A stretch of 7,943 nt of DNA from JAAEQG01 sp023133475 (GCA_030631415.1 DAOVLE010000232.1:1-7943); one strand, 5' to 3'; positions 1-6,743 are shown, counted from the stretch's first letter. The notes: a model not told the origin generated them from the letters alone. Numbers and translations: made by a program.

Positions 1-25
1 ACGTGGGCCATGCCACCCGCCTGTT

Positions 26-63
26 GTACCGCCGGCATCCTGCCGGCTGGAAGCCGGCGGTAC
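26..63. repeat. GCCGGC palindrome (REP-like)
   Basis: The arms GTACCGCCGGC (26-36) and GCCGGCGGTAC (53-63) are perfect 11-bp reverse complements. The hexamer GCCGGC occurs three times at an exact 11-bp step (31, 42 and 53), so the middle copy lies in the loop and can pair with either arm. The form is that of a REP-type extragenic palindrome. No T-tract follows, so a terminator role is not supported. Whether it recurs in the genome cannot be seen here. Confidence 0.6.
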
Positions 64-205
64 GGTAGTGTCAAACGCCCTGACCACGCTTACGTGGCCC
101 TGCGCTCGGTAGTTGATCCGAACCTGCCATGGGTTCACTGAATGTTTACCACTCGATACGCCCTAATTTAGCTGCAACTTCTTTCTAGGCAATACTCTGC
201 GATCT
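64..205. other. Non-coding stretch, nothing recognised
   Basis: No convincing coding frame, tRNA or riboswitch motif is visible. The base composition is mixed and becomes more AT-rich around 140-200. The short open frames crossing it on the minus strand show no recognisable protein pattern. Confidence 0.4.
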
Positions 206-249
206 CCGCAATTTCCCGATTTTGTTGTCCCCGATTTCGTGGTGGACCA
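206..249 (-). repeat. Degenerate copy of the RAYT-flanking repeat
   Basis: On the minus strand this stretch contains GAAATCGGGGACAAC and AAAATCGGGAAATT, which resemble the AAATCGGGGGACACC-type units clustered at 4434-4523 next to the decayed transposase. It is probably a remnant of the same dispersed repeat family, in the opposite orientation and detached from any transposase. The match is by eye and partial. Confidence 0.45.
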
Positions 250-471
250 TTCGCCTGATACGCGGTAGCATCTGCCGCAAGACGGCGGTGCCCGCCAGCC
301 GGATCCCGATGCGCAGCGCGGACGGAACGCCGGCCAGCCATGCGCTGCCAGGAACGCCACCGGTCAAGCTCGTTCAGTTGAACGTGAAATCCCCTGGCGA
401 GTCACACAAGCATTCGGAAGAATCCGACGTGGGCGCTTGGCCCGCGAATAACCGAGAAAGGTACTAATCGC
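250..471. other. Upstream region of the radical SAM gene
   Basis: About 220 bases without a supportable gene. Small open frames exist on both strands (for example a 60-65 aa frame on the minus strand at 163-367), but none resembles a known family. A purine-rich GAGAAAGG sequence near 453-460 lies about 11 bases before the ATG at 472 and probably serves as the ribosome binding site. I see no clear sigma-70 promoter. Confidence 0.4.
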
Positions 472-2187
472 ATGACAGCGACTGCCACGATCATACCGAC
501 GAACCTCCCCACAACCCCGACCGCCCCGTCCACGCATCCTCTGAAATCGCGGGCCAGGGTGCTGCTGACCAGCGTGTTCGGGCCGTATGCCCAGGACGAC
601 GAATACGGCAGCCGGAAGATCAACCCCATGGAGCTGTATCACAACCAGGTGACGCGGGTACAGGGGGTTTTCTCCCTGCGGATGTTCCACCGCTCCTGGG
701 GGCTGATGCTGATCCAGGCCAACATCGCCGCCCCGTGCACGCTTCTGGATTTCCCCGATATGGAACGCTTCGTCGCCGAGATCACGACGAATAAGTACGA
801 CATCGTCGGGATCAGCGCGATCATCCCGAACGTCGAGAAGGTGCAGAAGATGTGCGAGCTCATCCGCGAGCACCTGCCCGCAGCCACCATCGTCGTCGGC
901 GGGCACGTGGCGAACCTGCCGGACCTGGACCAGCGGGCGGATATCGACCATGTCGTCAAGGGTGAAGGCGTGCGCTGGATGCGTCGATTCCTCGGCGAAG
1001 ACGAGAGCCAGCCGATCGAACACCCCCGGATCACGTCCGGCATCGGCGCACGCATCCTGGGCGTGAACCAGTCGAACAAGCCGGGCGAAGTCGCTGCCAC
1101 GCTGATCCCCTCGGTGGGCTGCCCGATGGGCTGCAACTTCTGCTCGACCTCGGCGATGTTCGGCGGCAAGGGAAAGTGCGTCCATTTCTACGAGACCGGC
1201 GACGAGCTGTTCGAGGTCATGTGCGGCCTGGAGAAAGACCTGCGGGTCCGGTCGTTCTTCGTCATGGACGAGAACTTCCTGATGCACCGCAAGCGGGCGC
1301 TGCGGCTTCTGGAGTTGATGACCGAACACGGGAAGCCCTGGGCGCTGTACATCTTCAGCTCGGCGAACGTGCTGTGCTCGTACACGATGGAGCAGTTGGT
1401 GGGCTTGGGCGTCTTCTGGGTCTGGATGGGCCTGGAGGGCAAGGACTCGCAGTACGCCAAGCTTCACGGCGCGGACACGCACGAACTCGTGCACACGCTC
1501 CAATCGCACGGGATTCGCGTGCTCGGCTCGAGCATCATCGGGCTGGAAGAGCACACGCCGGAGAACATCGACGCTGCCATCGACTACGCGGTGAGCCACA
1601 ATACGGATTTCCACCAGTTCGCGCTGTATACTGCCATTCCCGGCACGCCGCTGCACGCCGAGAAGCTGGCCGCCGGGACGCTCCTGGATGACGACGAATG
1701 CCCTCTGGCCGACAGCCATGGGGAGCGCCAGTTCAATTACAGGCATTCGCACATCGCGCAGGGCCAAGAAAGCGAGTTTCTGCTGCGGGCGTTTCACCGC
1801 GACTTCGAGGTCAACGGCCCCAGCCTCATTCGGTTGACGCGGACGATGCTCCATGGCTGGCAGCGCTATAAGAACCATCCGGAAGGACGGATTCGCCGGC
1901 GGTATGCCTGGGACACCCGCAGCCTGGCGACCGCGTACGCCGGGGCTTTATGGGCGACCCGGCACTGGTATCGCGACGACCCCGCGTTGTCGGCGAAGAT
2001 CTCGCGGCTCCTGAAGGACCTCTACCGCGAGTTCGGGCTGAAATCGCGGCTGGCGGCACCATTCGTAGGCCGTTACCTGCGGTTCACGATGGCCCGCGAA
2101 GACCGCCGCCTCCGTCAGGGCTGGACCTACGAGCCGCCGACGTTCTACGAAACGAAGCAGATGGTCGCGGCGGGGAGCACGGGTTAA
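472..2187 (+). CDS. B12-binding-type radical SAM protein
   Basis: This 571-aa protein has the two-domain layout of class B radical SAM enzymes. An N-terminal cobalamin-binding-like Rossmann region (about 30-185) contains YDIVGISA, a VVGGH motif near 141-145 and VVKGEGV near 161-167. The radical SAM core follows, with C217, C221 and C224 in the CPMGCNFC motif that should bind the 4Fe-4S cluster and S-adenosylmethionine. A FVMDENFL segment (263-270) matches the usual second core strand. A C-terminal extension (about 420-571), rich in Arg and Trp, is not recognised. I see no DxHxxG motif, so if cobalamin binds it may lack a histidine ligand, as in many members of this class. Known relatives carry out methylations or cyclisations on lipids, tetrapyrroles and natural products. 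The substrate cannot be inferred because no pathway genes lie nearby. The ATG at 472 is preceded by a plausible ribosome binding site. Confidence 0.9.
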   Translation: MTATATIIPTNLPTTPTAPSTHPLKSRARVLLTSVFGPYAQDDEYGSRKINPMELYHNQVTRVQGVFSLRMFHRSWGLMLIQANIAAPCTLLDFPDMERFVAEITTNKYDIVGISAIIPNVEKVQKMCELIREHLPAATIVVGGHVANLPDLDQRADIDHVVKGEGVRWMRRFLGEDESQPIEHPRITSGIGARILGVNQSNKPGEVAATLIPSVGCPMGCNFCSTSAMFGGKGKCVHFYETGDELFEVMCGLEKDLRVRSFFVMDENFLMHRKRALRLLELMTEHGKPWALYIFSSANVLCSYTMEQLVGLGVFWVWMGLEGKDSQYAKLHGADTHELVHTLQSHGIRVLGSSIIGLEEHTPENIDAAIDYAVSHNTDFHQFALYTAIPGTPLHAEKLAAGTLLDDDECPLADSHGERQFNYRHSHIAQGQESEFLLRAFHRDFEVNGPSLIRLTRTMLHGWQRYKNHPEGRIRRRYAWDTRSLATAYAGALWATRHWYRDDPALSAKISRLLKDLYREFGLKSRLAAPFVGRYLRFTMAREDRRLRQGWTYEPPTFYETKQMVAAGSTG

Positions 2188-2264
2188 TGTCATCGAGAAG
2201 GGCGCAGGCCAATGCCGCGTTTACCGTGGATGGATAGGAAGAGACGGCAATGACGGCCTGCTCC

Positions 2265-3020
2265 CCGGTGCGCCATACTTAATTCGCTTGCATGTGGTTG
2301 ATGCGTAAGGTATTATGCGCACATGACTAGAATTGCTCGTGTTGTAGCGGCTGGCTTCCCTCATCACGTCATCCAACGTGGGAATCGTCGGCAGAAGACC
2401 TTCTTCCGCGACGACGACTACGAGGCCTATCTTGCTCTGATGGCAGAGTGGTGCTCAGAGTGCCGGGTGAAAGTGTGGGCATATTGCCTGATGCCCAACC
2501 ACGTTCACCTGATCGTGGTGCCAGCATCCGAAGATGGCCTGCGGCGCGGGATTGGCGAGGCCCACCGCCGTTACAGCCGGCGGATCAACCTTCGCAAACG
2601 TTGGCGAGGGCACCTCTGGCAGGGCCGATTCGCCTCCTACGTCATGGACAAGCACTATCTTCTGGCTGCAACGCGATACGTGGAGATGAACCCGGTCAAA
2701 GCCGGATTGGTCGAAAGGCCAAGGCAGTACCGCTGGAGCAGCGCCCGGGCTCACCTGACTGGCCGGGATGATGTTTTGATCAAGGTCAAGCCGCTGCTGA
2801 AGCTGGTGGACAATTGGCGGAGGTTCCTCTCGCAGCCGCTCGACGAGGAGACCACGGAGAAGTTACAAAGACATGAGCGCACCGGGCGCCCGCTTGGCAA
2901 CGATGCCCTGCTCGGCACGCTGGAGAAGCGCCTCGATCGCCAGCTACGGCCGAAAAAGCCGGGGCGAAAGCCAAAGTCGAAAAGTTGCAAATCGACCCGC
3001 CAGAAATAGGTATGGTGTCC
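2265..3020 (+). mobile_element. REP-associated IS200-like element, complete-looking
   Basis: The left boundary is taken from where similarity to the decayed copy at 4504 begins (GGTGCGCCATACTTAATT, from about 2267). The right end, 3007-3020, reads on the minus strand GGACACCATACCTA, so the two ends are loosely inverted versions of one CCATACxTA motif. One transposase gene fills the interior. No target duplication is visible, as expected for single-strand HUH transposition. The exact ends are uncertain by several bases. Confidence 0.65.
2323..3009 (+). CDS. REP-associated tyrosine transposase (Y1_Tnp, IS200-like)
   Basis: This 228-aa protein is a RAYT-type HUH single-strand DNA transposase. 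The N-terminus has the family pattern GFPHHVIQRGNR (11-22). The metal-binding HUH motif is H60-V-H62 in CLMPNHVHLIVV. The predicted catalytic tyrosine is Y119 in RYVEMNPVKAGLV, which aligns with the common RYIxxNPVRAGLV signature. The C-terminus has the usual RTGRPLG segment and a basic PKKPGRKPK tail. Length and motifs look complete, so the protein may be active on REP-like hairpins. A second copy at 4562-4862 has lost start, catalytic tyrosine and frame, leaving this as the only intact copy in the window. The ATG at 2323 is supported because the protein-level family similarity starts there. No strong ribosome binding site is visible. Confidence 0.92.
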   Translation: MTRIARVVAAGFPHHVIQRGNRRQKTFFRDDDYEAYLALMAEWCSECRVKVWAYCLMPNHVHLIVVPASEDGLRRGIGEAHRRYSRRINLRKRWRGHLWQGRFASYVMDKHYLLAATRYVEMNPVKAGLVERPRQYRWSSARAHLTGRDDVLIKVKPLLKLVDNWRRFLSQPLDEETTEKLQRHERTGRPLGNDALLGTLEKRLDRQLRPKKPGRKPKSKSCKSTRQK

Positions 3021-3042
3021 ACCGAGATGCGGACCCGACCTC

Positions 3043-4335
3043 GTGACGACAATCCAGAAAAACAAACTCCGAGCAGGAGGTGAGCTCATAGAGGGTCGAG
3101 AAGACACTATCACGGTTGAGTGCCCGTGCGGGGAGATGCATCAATTCGCCCCACAGTATGCAGGACGTCTTGCGCGTTGCCCCAAGCTCAACCGAAGATT
3201 CCGAGTTCCCAGCAGCAGTGGTTCCGTTGCTTTCATTGTAGATATTCAACCAGAGCCCGCGCCCCGCGATGATGAAAAGGATATACAAGCATCGTCGGGA
3301 ACCACCAGCGGTTGGCTCGTCAAGCGGGTGAGCGACCTATATCAGTCGCACAAGCAGAAGCGCGAGCTTTATAGGCAAACGCATTGCCGCTGTCTGCATT
3401 GTAAAGCAGAAAACCTGACCGTGGATTTCTTGTGCACGAGGTGTGGGTGTCCACTTCACGACCCAAAAACGGCCTTTCTCTTCATGGAGAAGCGGCGGCA
3501 GGAAGCTCATGAGTTGAAGGTGGCTCAAGCAAAGGATGCTCAGCAACAGGCGACTCTCCCTCCCGTCGCACGCCAAGTGGTCGCCCAACCTAAGCTCCGC
3601 TCCAGAATCGAGCAAAAGGTGATAGTACACCAAGGAAGCGGTTGCCTGACGCTCATTGGGGCAACTACCTTGATTATCTTGATTATCTTGATTATCTGGT
3701 TTGTCCTGGTGATTCCGATTTGCTCAGGGGTGCTCTCTTCGACTTCGTATCCTGGATCGGATCGAGAGTCGTCGGGAACGGCCAGGACCGATACGACACT
3801 GCCGCCTCTTGGTCCAGCGACCACAAGTCCTGGAGGGGGGACCCGCGGGCAGAAGCCGGGTGGCTCAGTGTGGGCGTCGGCAAAGCAGGCACTGCGCCAG
3901 GGCGATGTTGAGCTGCGCATCACGCGCGTACTCGTCGGCAAGGTTCCTTTGCGCGGCGGCTTCGATGATCGCGAGACAACCTCGCAGGACGAACTGCTCG
4001 CGATCCATGTCGAAATCACCAACCGTAGCCAGAGCAAGAAGGTTGAATACCAAGGCTGGCTGGGCAGGGATTTTGCATTTAACCGTGATTATGCGACCTT
4101 AGAAGACAATTTCGGCAACCGTTACAAGCGTATCAACTTCGGGATTGGCACAAAAATCGTCGGACACGTCGAATCCGAGTCGATCTATCCCGGCAAATCC
4201 TTGGGCGATGTGATTGTTTTCGAGTTGCCTGTTGACACTGCTGAGTATCTCAACCTCGAACTGCCGGCGAAAAACTTCGGCGGCGACGGCATGCTGCGCC
4301 TTCGGATACCTGCGGGCATGATCCAACGCCGCTGA
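3043..4335 (+). CDS. Membrane protein with two zinc-ribbon-like regions and DUF4352-like ectodomain
   Basis: This 430-aa protein is of unknown function. Residues 23-56 form a small cysteine domain (ITVECPCG, then AGRLARCP and RFRVP) like those common at the N-terminus of planctomycete proteins. Its second pair is reduced to a single cysteine (C46), because CPKLN stands where CPxCG is usual. A second zinc-ribbon-like region has C117, C120, C131 and C134. Residues 201-231 are one hydrophobic membrane span containing a threefold Leu-Ile-Ile repeat. A Gly/Pro/Ser-rich linker (235-275) leads to a beta-rich domain (about 285-430). Its ITNRSQSKKVEYQGW and YPGKSLGDVIVFELP segments resemble DUF4352/telokin-like extracellular domains. 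The likely topology is zinc ribbons in the cytoplasm and the C-terminal domain outside. The GTG at 3043 is the only start upstream of the first cysteine motif after the in-frame TAG at 3007. Its ribosome binding site is weak. Both sides carry copies of the same transposase element. Confidence 0.75.
   Translation: MTTIQKNKLRAGGELIEGREDTITVECPCGEMHQFAPQYAGRLARCPKLNRRFRVPSSSGSVAFIVDIQPEPAPRDDEKDIQASSGTTSGWLVKRVSDLYQSHKQKRELYRQTHCRCLHCKAENLTVDFLCTRCGCPLHDPKTAFLFMEKRRQEAHELKVAQAKDAQQQATLPPVARQVVAQPKLRSRIEQKVIVHQGSGCLTLIGATTLIILIILIIWFVLVIPICSGVLSSTSYPGSDRESSGTARTDTTLPPLGPATTSPGGGTRGQKPGGSVWASAKQALRQGDVELRITRVLVGKVPLRGGFDDRETTSQDELLAIHVEITNRSQSKKVEYQGWLGRDFAFNRDYATLEDNFGNRYKRINFGIGTKIVGHVESESIYPGKSLGDVIVFELPVDTAEYLNLELPAKNFGGDGMLRLRIPAGMIQRR
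3670..3696. repeat. Three perfect 9-bp tandem repeats inside the membrane span
   Basis: TTGATTATC is repeated three times without change at 3670-3678, 3679-3687 and 3688-3696. It encodes Leu-Ile-Ile three times in the transmembrane helix of the gene at 3043. The unit is a whole number of codons, so copy-number change would alter helix length by three residues without a frameshift. Confidence 0.85.
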
Positions 4336-4433
4336 TATAGCCTCTCGGTCCGCGGCCCAGCCACATAGCCGCGCACGTTGCATCCCCTTGACACACGATT
4401 CAAATGTGGGCCTGGACCCAGACAAGGTGTCAG
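4336..4433. other. Short intergenic stretch with a GGTGTC/GACACC hairpin
   Basis: No gene is supported. Near its right end GGTGTC (4426-4431) pairs with GACACC (4443-4448) across an 11-base loop, overlapping the first unit of the repeat cluster that follows. A TTGACA at 4389-4394 has no good -10 partner. No terminator for the preceding gene is obvious. Confidence 0.4.
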
Positions 4434-4523
4434 AAATCAGGGGACACCATAGCTAAAAATCGGGGGACACGATAATCAGGGACCACCATACCTATCGGGA
4501 AATCGGGGGCACCATACTTAATT
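4434..4523. repeat. Cluster of degenerate RAYT-end repeats
   Basis: Four imperfect units of about 17-26 bases follow each other: AAATCAGGGGACACCATAG (4434), AAATCGGGGGACACGAT (4457), AATCAGGGACCACCATACCT (4474) and AAATCGGGGGCACCATACTT (4500). The last is also the left end of the decayed transposase element. The core GGGGACACCATACxTA is the motif found at both ends of the intact element at 2265-3020. The likely origin is repeated insertion or end-on duplication of REP-like termini. They could be binding sites for the transposase. Confidence 0.7.
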
Positions 4524-4862
4524 CGCTTGCGTGTGGTTGACGCGGAGGGTATTATGCGTGCATAATTAGAATTGCTCGTGTTGTAGCGGCTGGCTTCCCT
4601 CATCACGTTGTCTGATGCCCAACCACGTTCACCTGATCGTGGTGCCCGCGTCCGAAGATAGCCTGCGGCGCGGGATCGGCGAGGCCCACCGCCGTTACAG
4701 CCGGCGGATCAACCTTCGCAAACGTTGGCGGGGGCACCTCTGGCAGGGCCGATTCGCCTCCTACGGCATGAACAAGCACTATCTTCCGGCTGCAACGCGA
4801 TGCGTGTAGATGAACCCGGTCACAAGGCCGGATTGGTCGAAAGGCCAAGGCAGTACCGCTGA
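4504..4862 (+). mobile_element. Decayed, truncated copy of the REP-associated element
   Basis: This is a direct-orientation partial duplicate of the element at 2265. Similarity starts at the CACCATACTTAATT left end, runs through the transposase remnant and stops near 4862. The 3' third of the gene and the right end are missing. It lies about 2.2 kb downstream of the intact copy. Confidence 0.85.
4562..4862 (+). pseudogene. REP-associated transposase pseudogene
   Basis: This is the counterpart of the gene at 2323 with several independent lesions. The start ATG has become ATA (4562-4564). A net 115 bases, corresponding to 2370-2487 of the intact copy, are replaced by TGT at 4609-4611, removing most of the region before the HUH motif. 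The catalytic tyrosine codon TAC has become TGC, followed two codons later by a TAG (4807-4809). Two bases are inserted soon after (CACAAGG against CAAAG), and similarity ends near 4862. Between 4612 and 4810 only about ten bases differ from the intact gene, so the decay looks recent. A residual 64-aa frame at 4615-4809 keeps MPNHVHLIVV but cannot be functional. Confidence 0.92.
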
Positions 4863-5187
4863 GCGAAGCTGATAGCCCTTACAGCTATTGACATGTTGAC
4901 CTACTAGACGACAATTTCAGCGATCGGTAGACCGATTGTGCCCTCACGGCGATATTCGTGGCGGTCAGGCCACGCGACGGCTGATGGGCTCAGGGCGCGG
5001 GGCTCCGGCTTGGCATGTGGGAAGCGCGATTAGCCCCGACGTTGGGAGGTGGTCCTGCACAACGGCTAATCCTCCGGCCTTGTGCAGGATGGACGAGATA
5101 CGAATGTTGCGACTTGACCAGAAACGCGGGTTTGGCCGGGTCGTGTGTCTGTACGTGGTAACTGCCGCAAACAGGGAGAACCAAGGC
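4863..5187 (+). promoter_or_regulatory. Upstream and leader region of the cytochrome gene
   Basis: No gene is supported in this stretch. The frame open from 4936 joins the cytochrome but lacks protein-like character before residue 1 of the signal peptide. A TTGACA lies at 4888-4893, with only a weak -10 candidate (ACAATT) 17 bases on. A short palindrome, ATCGGT-AG-ACCGAT (4923-4936), could be an operator. The structured segment at 5028-5089 is listed separately. The promoter assignment is tentative. Confidence 0.35.
5028..5089 (+). promoter_or_regulatory. Leader hairpin with overlapping alternative pairing
   Basis: TCCTGCACAA (5053-5062) pairs perfectly with TTGTGCAGGA (5080-5089) over a 17-base loop. 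That loop contains GGCTAATC (5064-5071), the exact complement of GATTAGCC at 5028-5035. The RNA could form a pseudoknot or switch between two hairpins. It ends about 100 bases before the cytochrome start. A cis-acting regulatory role is an inference, and no known riboswitch class is recognised. Confidence 0.4.
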
Positions 5188-6684
5188 ATGTTAAAATCGA
5201 AGAGCATTCACAGATTGAGCGGGAGCGTTCTCCTGCTCACGAGTGTTTGGCTTGTGGCCGGGTGTGGAATAATGCCCCTTCCGGAGCCAATCGAAGATCC
5301 AACCGAGGATCCAACCGAGGAGCCGTTACACAAGACGCTCTTCACCGATAATCTCGGCGATCCCAACTACCAGGGAACCCAGACCTGCCTGACTTGCCAT
5401 TCCGATCACGCTACGGACATCATGGAGACCGGGCACTGGAACTGGAGCGGAGCGGTCGACAACGTCGCAGGCCTTGAGGGCGAAAACCACGGGAAAGTCG
5501 ACCTCGTCAACGATTACTGAGTGGCCATCAGCAGCAACGAGGGTCGTTGCACGCAATGTCACATCAGCTATGGTTGGAAGTCGGGGACCGACACGGAAAC
5601 GTTCTTCAACACGCCTGAGAACATCGATTGCCTTATCTGCCACGATACGACCGGCACATACCGCAAGCACCCGAGTGCCGACGGCGGCGGCGGCCCCGCG
5701 TCGCTCCTGGTCGACGGGGAGGTAGTGCCCGTGACCGAGATGTCTGAACTCAACGAGGTGGCGTACAATGTCGGGACGCCCTCTCGCGCCAACTGCGGGA
5801 TATGCCACTACTACGCCGGGGGCGACGACAACGTCAAACATGGCGATCTTTCGACCGACCTGAACGACGCAACCAACGAGCAGGACGTCCACATGGGCGG
5901 ACTCGATTACTCCTGCCAGCAATGTCACGTTGCACAGAATCATAAGATCGCCGGCACCACGGCACTGCACAGCGACGAAGGTGAGACGGCCTGCACCGAT
6001 TGCCATAACGAGGCTGACCTGCATAGTGCAAACCCGATGCTCGGCAATCACACGGACAGCGTGGCCTGCCAAGTGTGCCACATTCCAACGTTCTCGCGCA
6101 CAATGGCTACCAATGTTGCCTGGTACTGGGATGAGGCTGGTGAAGACCGCACGGACATTCCGCTCCAGTTCGACAGAGCGACCTACAGCAAGAAGAAGGG
6201 CAGGTTCGAATGGGAAATGAACGTCACCCCCACGTACCTGTGGTTCGACGGGGAGTGGGCTCGTAAGGTCGTGAACGTCAGCGACACGTACACCGAGGCG
6301 GGCACCGAAGAAGACCCGGTCGCTTTGGCTGTTCCGACTGCCACTGCCGAAACGGAAGGTGCGAAGATCTATCCGTTCAAGAAGATGATCGGCCGGCAGC
6401 CGGCAGACTCGGTTGACCAACGTATGCTCGTGCTTCACTTGTTCGGGACTGGTCCCGGCCCGGATCCCTACTGGGTCTCGTTTGACTGGGGTCTGGCTGT
6501 GGCAGAGGGCGCGGCTTACGCCGGCCAGCCCTACAGCGGCGAGTACGAGTTCGTCAACACGGTGATGTACCTGAGCATCAACCACGAGGTCGCACCTGCG
6601 ACGGAGGCTCTGCAATGCGCCGATTGCCACGGCAACGCGGTCTTCTGGGAGCACCTCGGGATTGACGATCCGACCGGCGGATAG
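5188..6684 (+). CDS. Octaheme c-type cytochrome lipoprotein (OTR family), putative selenoprotein with TGA at 5518
   Basis: Read through one TGA, this gene encodes 498 residues. Residues 1-25 are a lipoprotein signal peptide ending in LVAGC, so the protein should be exported and lipid-anchored. An acidic linker (DPTE repeated) follows. Eight CxxCH heme motifs start at C67, C121, C148, C203, C243, C269, C294 and C477. The spacing, EGRCTQCHISYGW, DCLICHDTTGTY and the segment DDNVKHGDL after heme 4 match the octaheme tetrathionate reductase family. There, a lysine (probably K217 here) ligates the active-site heme in place of histidine. Family members reduce tetrathionate, and in vitro other small N or S oxyanions. 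The TGA is codon 111 (LVNDY-U-VAISSNE), where I recall a conserved Cys in homologues, near the active heme. The SECIS-like hairpin at 5521 suggests selenocysteine. The ATG at 5188 follows GGGAGA (5174-5179) and begins the signal peptide. The alternative is a Cys-to-stop mutation or a sequencing error. Confidence 0.75.
5296..5319. repeat. Two perfect 12-bp tandem repeats in the lipoprotein linker
   Basis: GATCCAACCGAG occurs twice back to back (5296-5307 and 5308-5319), encoding Asp-Pro-Thr-Glu twice just after the lipidated cysteine. It forms an acidic, extended spacer between the membrane anchor and the heme domain, and its length could vary by slippage without loss of frame. Confidence 0.8.
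5521..5562 (+). promoter_or_regulatory. Putative bacterial SECIS element
   Basis: The hairpin begins at the first base after the TGA. The outer stem pairs GTGGC-C-AT (5521-5528) with ATGTCAC (5556-5562) through seven pairs, including one G-U and one bulged C. A 5-by-5 internal loop follows. The inner stem GCAACGA (5534-5540) pairs perfectly with TCGTTGC (5544-5550) around a GGG loop (5541-5543). The loop starts 20 bases after the TGA. As I recall the bacterial SECIS rules, the loop should lie about 16-37 bases from the UGA and have a G in its first two positions, so both conditions are met. Such an element would be bound by SelB to insert selenocysteine. The sequence also encodes the second heme site, so the pairing is compatible with a coding constraint. 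Confidence 0.7.
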
Positions 6685-6743
6685 TGTGCGGCGTCGTGCC
6701 GTGCTTACTGATTTGCCCGGCTTTGAGGCACTCAGGGTATCCC

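Noticed and set aside
163..367. 60-65 aa open frames on the minus strand
   Set aside because: They have no recognised family, no clear ribosome binding site, and they overlap the repeat remnant at 206-249.
364..1878. 504-aa open frame on the minus strand
   Set aside because: It is antisense to the radical SAM gene, whose motifs are unambiguous. Long antisense frames are common in GC-rich genes, and this one is Arg/Ala/Val/His-rich with no family pattern.
4434..4523. Possible CRISPR array
   Set aside because: The units are degenerate, almost without spacers, and match the ends of the neighbouring transposase element. No cas genes are present.
4888..4916. Sigma-70 promoter TTGACA with a -10 box
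   Set aside because: The -35 match is perfect but the -10 candidate ACAATT is poor, so it is only mentioned under the leader region.
4936..5187. Upstream extension of the cytochrome frame to an ATG at 4936
   Set aside because: The added residues would put an unrelated sequence before a clear lipoprotein signal peptide starting at 5188, and the region shows RNA structure instead of coding character.
5326..6654. 442-aa open frame on the minus strand
   Set aside because: It is antisense to the cytochrome with its eight CxxCH motifs. It has low-information composition and no recognisable domain.
5521..6684. Separate gene starting with GTG right after the TGA
   Set aside because: There is no ribosome binding site before 5521, no signal peptide to export a c-type cytochrome, and the product would lack the first heme. 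Continuation of the 5188 gene explains it better.
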